The position numbers were made by a program, and so were the translations under genes. DNA of 51,029 nt from an uncultured bacterium (GTDB taxonomy: Bacteria > Patescibacteriota > Gracilibacteria > Absconditabacterales > Absconditicoccaceae): NCBI GenBank assembly GCA_937862565.1, contig CALMFT010000037.1, positions 1-51,029 of the forward strand, written 5' to 3'. Shown here one piece after another: positions 10,782 to 19,388 of the stretch. Position 1 is the stretch's first letter; every line of letters starts with the position of its first letter. The notes under the pieces were generated by a model. That model had not been told where the DNA came from. It searched no databases and worked only from the letters and a program-made list of their open reading frames with translations.

Positions 10782-11039
10782 ATGACTAGATCACTCAAAA
10801 AAGGTTACTATGTTAATCAAAAAATACTGAGCAAAGTACAGAAAATGACTACTTCTTGAGATAAGAAAGTTCTTAAGATTTGGGACAGATCATGTACTAT
10901 CATACCTGATTTTGTATGATATACTTTCGCTGTTCATAATGGTAAACAATTTGTTTCCTTGTTCTTATCAGAAGAAATGATTGGACATAAGCTCGGTGAA
11001 TTTGTACCAACAAGATCATTTAGAGGACATCCGTTCTAA
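10782..11039 (+). CDS. rpsS: 30S ribosomal protein S19
   Basis: This 85-aa protein is invisible under the standard code because two TGAs (T-S-G-D-K and F-V-G-Y-T) break it into short pieces. S19 motifs are M-T-R-S-L-K-K-G near the start and [17 protein letters not shown] at the end. It sits between rplB and rplV as in all bacteria. Confidence 0.96.
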
Positions 11040-11085
11040 TACTAGAATAATATAATATCAATCTTTAATTATTACACCTACAACA

Positions 11086-11427
11086 ATGGATAGAAGTTAT
11101 ACAGCTACACTCAGATACGCAACACTAAGTTATCAGAAAATGAACTTGGTAGCAAAGATGGTAAGAGGAAAAAAAGTTTCCGAAGCACTTGATATGTTAC
11201 ACATGATGCCTAAAAAGGCTGCTGATATACTTTGGAAGGTAGTAAAATCTGCTGCAAGTAATGCTGAACACAATGCTGATGCTGATTTGAAAAACCTTAC
11301 TATATCAACTATCAATGTTGGTAGAGGTATGCTCTTGAAAAGATTTAGATTTACTTCTAGAAGCGGAGTGCATAGATACTATAAACATAGAAGTTTTGTT
11401 AGAGTTATATTAGAGGATATAAAATAA
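11086..11427 (+). CDS. rplV: 50S ribosomal protein L22
   Basis: This 113-aa L22 lines the exit tunnel. Recognisable are A-L-D-M-L-H-M-M-P-K-K-A-A, S-A-A-S-N-A-E-H-N-A and the basic tip loop G-R-G-M-L-L-K-R-F-R-F. No TGA occurs. Confidence 0.95.
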   Translation: MDRSYTATLRYATLSYQKMNLVAKMVRGKKVSEALDMLHMMPKKAADILWKVVKSAASNAEHNADADLKNLTISTINVGRGMLLKRFRFTSRSGVHRYYKHRSFVRVILEDIK

Positions 11428-11473
11428 ACTAAAGATTAATTCATATTATTTTACTTATTATCGTTACTCACTT

Positions 11474-12136
11474 ATGTGACAAAAAGCTAACCCATTAGGA
11501 TTAAGAATAGGAACTATGAAGTCTTGGACTTCAGAATGGTTTCCAAGAAAGAAAAATCAAAAAGCATGAATGTTCGTAGAAGATATTAAATTGAGAACAT
11601 TTATTGATAAAGCTTGTCCAAATTGTGGAATAAGCAAAGTAATCATTAGAAAAACTATTTCTGAGGGAGAACTTTTGATTTTTACTTCAAAACCAGCATT
11701 CATTCTTGGTAAAGATAGTAAGAATATTCTTAATATAGAAAATAACTTAAAAAAGAAATTTGGAAAAACATTCAAAATTACTCTTAAGGAAGTAAGAACT
11801 CCTGAATTGAGTGCTAAGATTATGGGTGAATTCATTATTAGCCAGGTGGAAGGTAGACTCCCATTCAAAAGAGTATGCAAACAAGCTTTGGAAAAAATTA
11901 TGGAAAAAGGAGCACAAGGAGTAAAAATTCAAATCGCAGGAAGATTGAATGGAGTAGATATCGCCAGAACTGAAAAATATTCTCAAGGAGTAGTACCACT
12001 TCAAACTCTAAGAGCTGACATAGATTACCATTATGACGTAGCTAAAACTAAATATGGAGTTTTGGGAGTAAAGGTGTGGATATGTAGAGGAGAGTTATTT
12101 AAGAAAGAAAAAGGACTTATAAATATCGCAGCATAA
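11474..12136 (+). CDS. rpsC: 30S ribosomal protein S3
   Basis: This 220-aa protein starts at ATG 11474 and its second codon is TGA. Read as glycine it gives M-G-Q-K-A-N-P, matching the universally conserved M-G-Q-K-V-x-P start of S3, which is strong local proof of recoding. A KH-type domain covers residues ~40-110, and the C-terminal domain has G-R-L-N-G-V-D-I-A-R-T-E and A-D-I-D-Y. The mRNA-entry helicase function is known for the family. Confidence 0.97.
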
Positions 12137-12192
12137 ATTGAATCAGTTTATTGAAAATATCTATTATTATTAATCATTAACTAAAAAAAGCC

Positions 12193-12615
12193 ATGTCATT
12201 ATTAATGCCAAAAAGATGGAAACGAAGAAAGAGTTTCAAATGACTTACAGGAGGTATCGCTACTAGCGGAACTGAAGTAGCATTTGGAGAATATGGTCTA
12301 AAAGCCATGTCAAATTCTTTTGTAACCAATAGACAACTTGAATCTGCGAGAAAGGTGATTATTAGATATGTAAGAAAGGTAGGAAAAATGTGGATCAGAG
12401 TTTTCCCTGCGCAAACTATTACAAAAAAACCTCTCGAAACTAAAATGGGTAAAGGTAAAGGAGATGTAGATAAATATGCAGTAAAAGTTAAAAGAGGAAG
12501 AGTATTGTTTGAAATTAGTGGTGTAGATAAAGCTACAGCATTGGAAGTATTTAGACAAGCAGGATACAAACTAAGTGTTAGAACAAGATTGGTTGAAAAA
12601 AATGAAATGAACTAA
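12193..12615 (+). CDS. rplP: 50S ribosomal protein L16
   Basis: This 140-aa L16 starts M-S-L-L-M-P-K-R-W-K-R-R-K. One TGA (F-K-G-L-T-G-G) falls at the conserved Gly of the R-K-x-x-R-G region. R-Q-L-E-S-A-R, W-I-R-V-F-P, K-P-L-E-T-K-M-G-K-G-K-G confirm the family. L16 contacts A-site tRNA and 5S rRNA. Confidence 0.97.
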
Positions 12616-12654
12616 ATATAAGGATATTGTTATTTAATCACTAGGCTCACAATT

Positions 12655-12846
12655 ATGAAATACTCTGAAATACAAAAATTAGATTCTCACAAGTTGAAAG
12701 ATGAGATAAAAAAACTAAGCAATCAGCTTGGTGAATTACAGCTCAAAAAATCAATTTCTGTGGCTTCAGTAAAAGATTCTTCAGTTTTCAAAAAAACTAG
12801 AAAATTGATAGCACAACACAAATTCGTATTAGATTCACAAAAATAG
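12655..12846 (+). CDS. rpmC: 50S ribosomal protein L29
   Basis: This 63-aa coiled-coil ribosomal protein sits directly between rplP and rpsQ. It has the L29 pattern E-I-Q-K-L, L-K-D-E-I-K-K-L-S-N-Q-L-G-E-L-Q-L, then K-K-T-R-K-L-I-A. No TGA. Confidence 0.9.
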   Translation: MKYSEIQKLDSHKLKDEIKKLSNQLGELQLKKSISVASVKDSSVFKKTRKLIAQHKFVLDSQK

Positions 12847-12905
12847 TGTCACACAAATAAGGTAATATTCGTATTACCAATTTATAACTTCTAAAAACCG
12901 GTACA

Positions 12906-13148
12906 ATGATTACACCAAATTGAAAAAATATTAGAGATCTTACAGGAGTAGTTCTTTCTGCAAAAGCTGATAAAACATTAGTTGTTGAAGTAAAAAGAGT
13001 TACTATGCATCCTATCTACAAGAAAAGATTCACTGTAAAGAAAAAATATTATGTTCATGATGAACTCAATACTTACAAAGCAGGAGAAACGGTTACTTTC
13101 TTGCAAACAAGAAAAATTAGTAAATTAAAAAGCTGGAAAGTTCAGTAA
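12906..13148 (+). CDS. rpsQ: 30S ribosomal protein S17
   Basis: This 80-aa protein is the OB-fold S17: L-T-G-V-V-L-S-A-K-A-D-K-T-L-V-V, H-P-I-Y-K-K-R and G-E-T-V-T-F-L-Q-T-R-K-I-S-K-L-K. One TGA at codon 6. The ATG at 12906 has no Shine-Dalgarno upstream. Confidence 0.95.
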
Positions 13149-13154
13149 TATTAA

Positions 13155-13167
13155 ATAATCTGATTAT
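13155..13167. repeat. Palindromic 13-mer ATAATC(A/T)GATTAT
   Basis: This near-perfect palindrome lies in the rpsQ-rplN spacer. Identical copies occur at 15951-15963 (just after rplF), 25604-25616 (inside the PKD gene) and 48182-48194 (across a phage stop codon). Many 9-10 nt partial copies occur elsewhere, for example at 4509, 19349, 21416, 22079, 23493 and 39130. Function unknown. Confidence 0.6.
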
Positions 13168-13190
13168 ATATTTTTATAACTCATTAAAAA

Positions 13191-13559
13191 ATGATTCAAC
13201 ACGAAAGTATGGTACACGTAGCAGATAATACTGGGGTAACTCAAGCATTGGTTATTGGTATTATCAAAGGAAATAGTAAATCTGCTGGAATTGGAGATGT
13301 AGTGGTTGTGGCTTACAAAAAAGTTGCAAGTACTTCTACTTTGAAAAAAGCTGGAGTTGGTAGAGCTATGGTGGTAAGAACTGTAAACAAAATCAGAAGA
13401 AACGATGGAAGTTATATCGCTTTTGCTGATAATGCAGTAGTGCTTATTGATAAGGAAAAACAACCGCTCGGGAAAAGAATATTCTGACCAGTTGCAAAAG
13501 AAATCAGAGAGAAATTTGCTTACAAAAATATTGCCAGTATGGCTCAAGAAGTAATCTAA
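13191..13559 (+). CDS. rplN: 50S ribosomal protein L14
   Basis: This 122-aa L14 begins M-I-Q-H-E-S and has V-A-D-N-T-G, K-K-A-G-V-G-R-A-M-V-V-R-T, and the conserved ending P-V-A-K-E-I-R-E. The Gly before P-V-A is TGA at 13487, so the standard code would remove the last 24 residues, including this universal segment. Confidence 0.97.
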
Positions 13560-13608
13560 TCTACAAACTATAATTATTGGTTATTCTATATTATAAATTA
13601 TCAAAACA

Positions 13609-13893
13609 ATGCAAAAAATTAAAACATGAGATACAGTAATAGTAACTACTGGTCAATATAAAGGTAAAACTGCCAAGATCGTTAAAGTTAACGATAAAGG
13701 TGTTTATCTTGAAGGTTTGAATATCAAAAAAAGAGCTAAAAAAGGTCAATGATATATTGATGTGCATCATGCAATCAATTATAGTAATGTCCAATTTTGG
13801 GATGGAAACAAAGCAAGTAAAGTGGCTATTAGCATAGGAGATGATAAGAAAAAAGTGAGAGTAGTAAAAAAAACTGGTGAATTAATTAAATAA
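13609..13893 (+). CDS. rplX: 50S ribosomal protein L24
   Basis: This 94-aa KOW-domain protein initiates 50S assembly. M-Q-K-I-K-T-G-D-T-V-I-V-T-T-G-Q-Y-K-G-K-T fits the KOW motif, with the first Gly encoded by TGA. A second TGA follows at K-G-Q-G-Y. A hairpin with T-tract lies 13 nt after the stop. Confidence 0.93.
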
Positions 13894-13905
13894 CATACCT
13901 TTATA

Positions 13906-13929
13906 GTATCGGACAATGCCGACACTTTT
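13906..13929 (+). terminator. Hairpin with T-run between rplX and rplE (possible attenuator)
   Basis: GTATCGG (13906-13912) pairs with CCGACAC (13919-13925) with one A-C mismatch and a 6-nt loop, followed by TTTTA. Position inside an operon suggests partial termination or an RNA-processing signal. Confidence 0.55.
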
Positions 13930-13949
13930 ATTATCTATAGTTTATTACA

Positions 13950-14507
13950 ATGAGTTTGAGTACAGATTTTAAAAAGACAATTATCAAAAAACTACAAAAA
14001 GATTTGGGATTGGATAATATCCACCAAGTTCCTAAGCTTGATAAAGTTATCGTAGCTTGTGGAGTTGGTTCACTACATACTAGAAAAGGTGTAAAAGACT
14101 TTACTGAAATTGAAAACAATCTCAAAGCGATTACTGGTCAAAAAGCAATCTTGATCAACGCGAGAATGTCAGTAAGTAACTTTAAATTGAGAGAATGATC
14201 TCCAGTGATGTTCAAAGTTACTCTCAGAAAGGAGAGAGCTTATGATTTTATTGAAAGATTGGTTAATTTTGTTCTTCCTAGAGTAAGAGATTTTAGTGGA
14301 TTAAACGAAAAATCTTTTGATAAAGGTGGAAATATCTCATTTGGATTTAAAGAGTTTGGTATCTTCCCAGAAGTAAATGTAGATAACTTAACTTTAGCAG
14401 CTGGATTACAAATTACTATTGTACCAACTTCTGCTGATAAAGCTCAATCACTTGCTTTCGCTAAATCTTTAGGATTAATTTTTAAAGCTCCTGTAGTTAC
14501 AAACTAA
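13950..14507 (+). CDS. rplE: 50S ribosomal protein L5
   Basis: This 185-aa L5 binds 5S rRNA. Visible are V-A-C-G-V-G, I-T-G-Q-K-A, K-V-T-L-R, L-V-N-F-V-L-P-R-V-R-D-F-S-G-L and F-G-I-F-P-E. A single TGA (L-R-E-G-S-P-V) aligns with the conserved Gly of R-x-G-x-x-x-G-x-x-V-T-L-R in L5. Confidence 0.96.
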
Positions 14508-14542
14508 ATTATTATTATACTTTATTAAACATATAAAAAAAA

Positions 14543-14767
14543 ATGGCAAAAACTTCATTGATCGTAAAACAAGCAAGATTAGAGAATAAAAGACTCACTG
14601 CACTTGCTAATGGAACAAAAATGAAAAATATTTGTAAACATTATAACAGATGTAAACTTTGCGGTAGAACGAGAAGTTTCATTAGAGACTTTGGTGTTTG
14701 TAGAGTTTGCTTTAGAGTGCATGCTAGACAAGGACAAATCCTCGGTATGAGAAAAGCAGCATGGTAA
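14543..14767 (+). CDS. rpsN: 30S ribosomal protein S14 (zinc-binding type)
   Basis: This 74-aa protein ends in the zinc-type S14 signature: C-K-L-C-G-R-T-R, then C-R-V-C-F-R, supplying two C-x-x-C pairs, then G-M-R-K-A-A-W. No TGA. It is slightly longer than the usual 61-aa zinc form. Confidence 0.96.
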   Translation: MAKTSLIVKQARLENKRLTALANGTKMKNICKHYNRCKLCGRTRSFIRDFGVCRVCFRVHARQGQILGMRKAAW

Positions 14768-14849
14768 CATTGCTTCACGGCAATAGCTATGTCCAAATTA
14801 ATTATTCAGAATATTAAATAACTATTTTATTGTTACTAATTGTATTATT

Positions 14850-15254
14850 ATGAGTTATACTAGCGCTCCCATTATTGACTTATTGATTCAAATTAAGAAT
14901 TCATATATGGCAAGAAAACCAGTAATTACTGGCATTATACCTTCAAAATTCAAACTTAATATTTGTAAGCTTTTACAAAAAGCAAAATTCATTCAAGATT
15001 TTGATGTTACGACAGAAGGAAATAAAAAAACTCTTACTATCAATTTGATCAATAGTACTAATATGTCAGAACTTGTCCCAAATATTAAACTATTCTCGAA
15101 ACCATCAAGAAAGCATTATATTGGATATGAAGAGATAAAAGGTGTAGCTGGTGGAAAAGGAATTGGTATTATCTCTACTAATAAAGGACTAATGTTTGCT
15201 CATGAAGCTAAAGTGCAACATTTGGGAGGTGAGTTGATAGCAGAAATCTATTAA
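14850..15254 (+). CDS. rpsH: 30S ribosomal protein S8
   Basis: This 134-aa S8 starts S-Y-T-S-A-P-I-I-D-L-L-I-Q-I-K-N-S-Y. The C-terminal domain has S-K-P-S-R-K-H-Y-I-G-Y, G-G-K-G-I-G-I-I-S-T and a final G-G-E-L-I-A-E-I-Y. In many bacteria S8 represses the spc operon; I cannot see the binding site here. No TGA. Confidence 0.95.
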   Translation: MSYTSAPIIDLLIQIKNSYMARKPVITGIIPSKFKLNICKLLQKAKFIQDFDVTTEGNKKTLTINLINSTNMSELVPNIKLFSKPSRKHYIGYEEIKGVAGGKGIGIISTNKGLMFAHEAKVQHLGGELIAEIY

Positions 15255-15282
15255 TTTTATCTTAAGATTATTTTGTATTGAG

Positions 15283-15310
15283 TTGATAAATAAACTATCA
15301 TTATTATACT
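15283..15310 (+). promoter_or_regulatory. Possible internal promoter and leader before rplF
   Basis: The 144-nt rpsH-rplF gap is the longest inside the operon. TTGATA (15283-15288) and TATACT (15305-15310) are 16 bp apart. The transcript would carry an ~80-nt leader that can form a GAAGA/TCTTC stem (15314-15318 with 15335-15339). This is consistent with separate control of rplF-rplR-rpsE-rplO-secY. Confidence 0.4.
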
Positions 15311-15398
15311 ATTGAAGAAGCTAATAAGTGAGTGTCTTCTGTAAGAATCTGCTTGCTGATAGAGCTAAAAATTTAATTATTATTATTGCATTTGTATT

Positions 15399-15947
15399 AT
15401 GTCTAAAGTAGGAAAAAAACCAATTATGATACCAGAAGGAGTTACTATATCAATAGATAAAGATACTGTAAAAGCTTCAGGACCAAAAGGAAATCTAGAA
15501 TTAACTATGTATCCTGGTGTAACAATCAAACAAGTTGAATCAACTTTGGAATTGTCTGCTGATGGATATGAAATGAGAAAATTTTGGGGTCTAATGAGAG
15601 CATTAGTTCAAAATATGATCGTAGGAGTTTCAGAAGGATATGCTAAAAAAATGCTCGTATTTGGAGTAGGTTATACTGCTAAACCACATGGATCAAACGG
15701 TATTGAGTTTACATTGGGACTTTCTCATAAAGTATATCATCAAATACCTGTTGAAGTAAAATTAGCTTTTGAAAAAGATTCTAAAAATAATGATATACTC
15801 TCATTTGAGTCTATCAATAAAGAACTTATTGGAGAGACATGTGCGAGAGTAAGAGCAATCAAACCACCTGAGCCTTATAAAGGAGCTGGTATTAGATTCC
15901 TTGATGAAGTTATCAAACTCAAACCTGGTAAAGCTGCAAGTAAATAA
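15399..15947 (+). CDS. rplF: 50S ribosomal protein L6
   Basis: This 182-aa protein begins M-S-K-V-G-K-K-P-I and has V-K-A-S-G-P-K-G-N-L-E-L, G-V-G-Y-T-A, and the C-terminal P-P-E-P-Y-K-G-A-G-I-R. L6 supports the GTPase-associated centre. No TGA. A perfect copy of the 13-mer palindrome follows the stop codon by 3 nt. Confidence 0.96.
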   Translation: MSKVGKKPIMIPEGVTISIDKDTVKASGPKGNLELTMYPGVTIKQVESTLELSADGYEMRKFWGLMRALVQNMIVGVSEGYAKKMLVFGVGYTAKPHGSNGIEFTLGLSHKVYHQIPVEVKLAFEKDSKNNDILSFESINKELIGETCARVRAIKPPEPYKGAGIRFLDEVIKLKPGKAASK

Positions 15948-15995
15948 AACATAATCAGATTATAATTGTAATTTATTCAATACATTCAACTCACG

Positions 15996-16352
15996 ATGAA
16001 TAAGCAAAGAAATCATACTCTCAATGTAGAAACATTGCACGCAAAGAGAAAAAATAGAACAAATACTACTTTGAAAAGTCATATGGCTGAACATAGAGCT
16101 ATTGCAGAAAAATCAAATGTACTCAATCGATTAACAGTGGTTGATAACAAGGGCAATACTGTAGTTCAAACAAATGACAAAGGTATGAAGGGTAAAAAAA
16201 CCGAGAATGCTTTTGAACTTGGTAAAAATATTGCTGAAACTTTGAAATCAAAAAATATAACTAAACTTATCTTTGATAGAAATGGTTATAGATTTACAGG
16301 GAGAATTAAAGCTCTTTGTGATGGTTTGAGAGAAGGAGGAATCACTATCTAA
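15996..16352 (+). CDS. rplR: 50S ribosomal protein L18
   Basis: This is a 118-aa 5S-rRNA-binding L18. R-L-T-V-V-D-N-K-G-N-T-V, A-F-E-L-G-K-N-I-A-E, and F-D-R-N-G-Y-R-F-T-G-R-I-K-A-L-C-D-G-L-R-E-G-G are diagnostic. No TGA. Confidence 0.95.
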   Translation: MNKQRNHTLNVETLHAKRKNRTNTTLKSHMAEHRAIAEKSNVLNRLTVVDNKGNTVVQTNDKGMKGKKTENAFELGKNIAETLKSKNITKLIFDRNGYRFTGRIKALCDGLREGGITI

Positions 16353-16406
16353 TACTACTATCAATATATTACTATTATTTTACTTAACCATAATTAATCC
16401 AATATC

Positions 16407-17201
16407 ATGTTTATGTCTAGAGAACTCTTAGAGCAAGATGAAGTAACGGTTAACGAAGAAACGACTTCTGAAGGGTGAGAACCAACTCCAGAAATAGTTG
16501 CTCCTGAACCTACTTCAACTGAAGAAACAACTTCTGAAACTACTCCAGTGGAGTCTGCTCCTGAAACTACTTCTGCTGAAACAGCTAAAACTGAAGTTGC
16601 TGCGACAGTATCAAATGATCAGTCTATTAGATCTACATCTTTCAAAGGAAGAAAAGGAGGAGATAAAGATAAAAGAGAAAGAAGACCAAGAAGAGGAAAT
16701 GAAACTAAAAAAGAATTTGAAGAAAAAATGCTTGAAGTGAGAAGAGTGACAAGAGTTACAACTGGTGGTAGACAATTGAGTTTCCGTGCGACTATGTTGA
16801 TCGGAAATAAAAAAGGTAAAGTAGGTTTGGGTATTGCTAAAGGTAATGATGTTCAATCTGCTGTTAGTAAAGCTACTCATGATGCATACAAAAATATTGT
16901 TGATGTAACTATTACTGCAGAAGGTACTGTACCATATCCATCTAATAAAAAATTTAGAGCAGCTAACATTAAACTTGTTCCAGCTAAACCTGGTACTGGA
17001 CTTAAAGCTTGATCGTCTGTTAGATCTGTATTAGAACTTGCTGGTTTTACTAATATTTTGAGTAAAATTGTAGGAACAAATAATATCTTAAATAATGCTT
17101 TGTTGACTATTGAAATGGTAAGTTCATTCAAAAACTTTAGCTTAAGGTTTAAAGAAAAAGAAAAAGCTCTGGATGCTGCTGAATTACCAGCTGCTGAATA
17201 A
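16407..17201 (+). CDS. rpsE: 30S ribosomal protein S5 with long acidic N-terminal extension
   Basis: This 264-aa protein starts at ATG 16407 (ATG 16413 is also possible). Residues ~110-255 are S5: V-R-R-V-T-R-V-T-T-G-G-R-Q-L-S-F-R, G-N-K-K-G-K-V-G-L-G-I-A-K, then A-K-P-G-T-G-L-K-A-G, whose last Gly is TGA. The first ~75 residues are Glu/Thr/Pro/Ala-rich, followed by a basic stretch (R-K-G-G-D-K-D-K-R). E. coli S5 is 167 aa. The following gene is rplO; rpmD (L30), usually between them, is absent, as in other CPR genomes. Confidence 0.95.
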
Positions 17202-17267
17202 TCAAAATATTTAAATATCAAAAAAAATTATAAGTCATTGTTTATTATATATCTTAATTATTATAAA

Positions 17268-17696
17268 ATGGATTTAAGTACATTGGAAAGATCACCTGGA
17301 CTCAAAGATAAAATGAGAAGACTCGGAAGAGGAAACGCAAGTAAAGGAAATTACTGCGGAAAAGGTTTGAAAGGTCAAAAAGCTAGATCTGGTAAAGGAA
17401 GTAAAATTCCTGCTTACTTTGAAGGTGGACAAACTCCGTTATATATGAGATTGCCAAAACTCAAAGGATTCAAAAGATATTATAAACTTACAACATTGAT
17501 CGAAACTGTAAATATTAGAGATTTGGATAAGGCTTATGCTTCTGGAGATGTTATTAGTAACGCTTCATTATTTCAAAAAGGTCTTATTAGAAATGCAAAA
17601 AATGCTGTAAAAATCTTGGGTGACGGTGAGACTAAAAAGAAATTTCAATTTGAAGGAATTGAATTGTTCAGTAAAGGTGCGGAAAGTATAAAATAA
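17268..17696 (+). CDS. rplO: 50S ribosomal protein L15
   Basis: This 142-aa protein starts at ATG 17268; the in-frame TTG at 17238 would add an unlikely hydrophobic leader. L15 signatures are R-R-L-G-R-G, G-K-G-L-K-G-Q-K-A-R-S-G, F-E-G-G-Q-T-P-L-Y-M-R-L-P-K. No TGA. TTATAA precedes the ATG directly. Confidence 0.95.
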   Translation: MDLSTLERSPGLKDKMRRLGRGNASKGNYCGKGLKGQKARSGKGSKIPAYFEGGQTPLYMRLPKLKGFKRYYKLTTLIETVNIRDLDKAYASGDVISNASLFQKGLIRNAKNAVKILGDGETKKKFQFEGIELFSKGAESIK

Positions 17697-17727
17697 TCAT
17701 TATTTAATTTCTCTTCATACCAAGCAT

Positions 17728-19026
17728 ATGGGAACACTTAGTAAATTATTTTCAAATAAAACTTTAAGAAAAAAATTGCTTGCTACACTTTTGTTGTTAG
17801 CCTTATATAGAGTGCTTGTATTTATACCAGTTCCATTTGCTGATGTAGATGTACTTGTAAATTTTACAAATCTTCAAAATAGTTCATTATCTTATTTTGC
17901 CTTACTTTTGTGAGGTACATTGGATAAATTTTCATTATTAGCTGTAGGACTTGCGCCTTTTATTAATGCAAGTATTATTATTCAATTACTTACTGGAGTT
18001 GTTCCAGCACTTGAAGAACTACAAGAAGAATGAGAATCAGGAACTAAAAGAATAGGTCAAATAACAAGATGGTTAACTTTCCCATTAGCGTTCTTACAAG
18101 GAATAGGTGTTACTTACTTTGTGAACTATTATCTTGGTGGAAATGCAATCGAGTTAACTACTATAAACATAGCTCTAGTAGCATTAGTAATGGCTTTTGG
18201 TAGTATGTTCTTGGTGTGGATTGGTGATCTTATCACTGAATATGGTATTGGTAACGGTACAAGTATGATTATCTTTGCTAGTATTGTTTCTGGAATCACT
18301 TCAAGTCTCTATAGCTCAATTACAGCAGCTACAAATCCATTTGCAGTAGGATTATTCATATTAGTATTCGTTGCAGTTCTTGTTTTGCTTTCTATATTCC
18401 TTATCCAAACTACAAAAGAAATACCTGTTATATATGCTAGACAATGAAAAGTAGAACAAACAAGTATACTTCCTTTCCCTCTTAATCCTGTTGGAATGGT
18501 TCCAATTATATTTTCAATCGCTTTTGTTTCCTTCCCTTATTTGTTAACTCAACTTGTTTCAAAATTTGGTGGAGCTACAGAATGAATTAAGAATATTTCA
18601 AGTTGGATTGAGGCGAATTTCAATATTTATAATCAGAATCCATCTTGGTGGACTATTATAGCCTATTTCGTGCTCGTTGTATTCTTTACCTTCTTCTACG
18701 CATTAGTACAATTCAATCCCGAAAAGATTGCAGATAACATTCAAAAAAGAGGAGGATATATACCATCGATCAGACCAGGTAAAGAGACTATCGCATATAT
18801 CTCAAAAGTATTAGGACATCTTTGTTTCTGGGGAGGTATCGGACTTTGAGTACTTGCTTCTTATAGCTATCTTTTGAATAAAATTCCGCTTTTACAAAAC
18901 TTATTCCAATGATTTGGTACTATCCCAGTAGTAGTAACAGGATCTGGTATTATTATCGTAGTAGGAGTAGTAAAAGATATTATGAATAAAATGAAATCTG
19001 AACAATATATGACTGAACTAGATTAA
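17728..19026 (+). CDS. secY: Preprotein translocase subunit SecY
   Basis: This 432-aa, ten-helix channel protein of the Sec translocon is read through several TGAs. Visible are an R-V-L-V-F-I-P-V-P first helix, the plug-region sequence and L-A-P-F-I-N-A-S-I-I-I-Q-L-L helix 2, G-I-G-N-G-T-S-M-I-I-F, I-P-V-I-Y-A-R-Q, the N-P-V-G-M-V-P-I-I-F cytosolic loop, and R-P-G-K-E-T near the C-terminus. It follows rplO by 31 nt, as in the classical spc operon, and exports the many surface proteins seen nearby. Confidence 0.96.
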
Positions 19027-19049
19027 ATTTAGTTTGTTAATTGTAACTT

Positions 19050-19244
19050 ATGCAGTCTCAATTAAACGCTCAATCAAATCATCCACATAAACAGTTTTTA
19101 AGTCAAAAAGAACTGGAAGAGCAAAAAATTGCTTCTTTCAATAATCAGCAAGAAGTGACAAAAGGTCAATTGCGTAAACTTATAGCACAACAATCTCATC
19201 ATAAACGTAGAAAACAAATATGGAATACCTTATGAAATTCCTAA
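19050..19244 (+). CDS. Small basic, Gln-rich protein of unknown function
   Basis: I do not recognise this 64-aa protein. It begins 23 nt after secY and ends N-T-L-G-N-S, one Gly being TGA. It is rich in Gln, Lys and His (H-H-K-R-R-K near the end) and could form a helix (S-Q-K-E-L-E-E-Q-K-I). Its place before the operon terminator means it is probably co-transcribed with ribosomal genes. Confidence 0.6.
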
Positions 19245-19264
19245 CAAATTTCTTAGTAAAATTG

Positions 19265-19294
19265 CTTCAGATATTGCATTCTGAGGTTTTTTTT
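19265..19294 (+). terminator. Terminator of the ribosomal operon
   Basis: CTTCAGA (19265-19271) pairs with TCTGAGG (19280-19286) including one G-U pair, with an 8-nt loop, followed by eight T residues. Confidence 0.85.
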
Positions 19295-19388
19295 ATATAC
19301 ATAGTGCTTATTAATAACTTGATATTATAGTCTTATCAAGCCCGCTCGCTCATCTCTATCAGATTATTTTATTTTTATCGCATTCACA

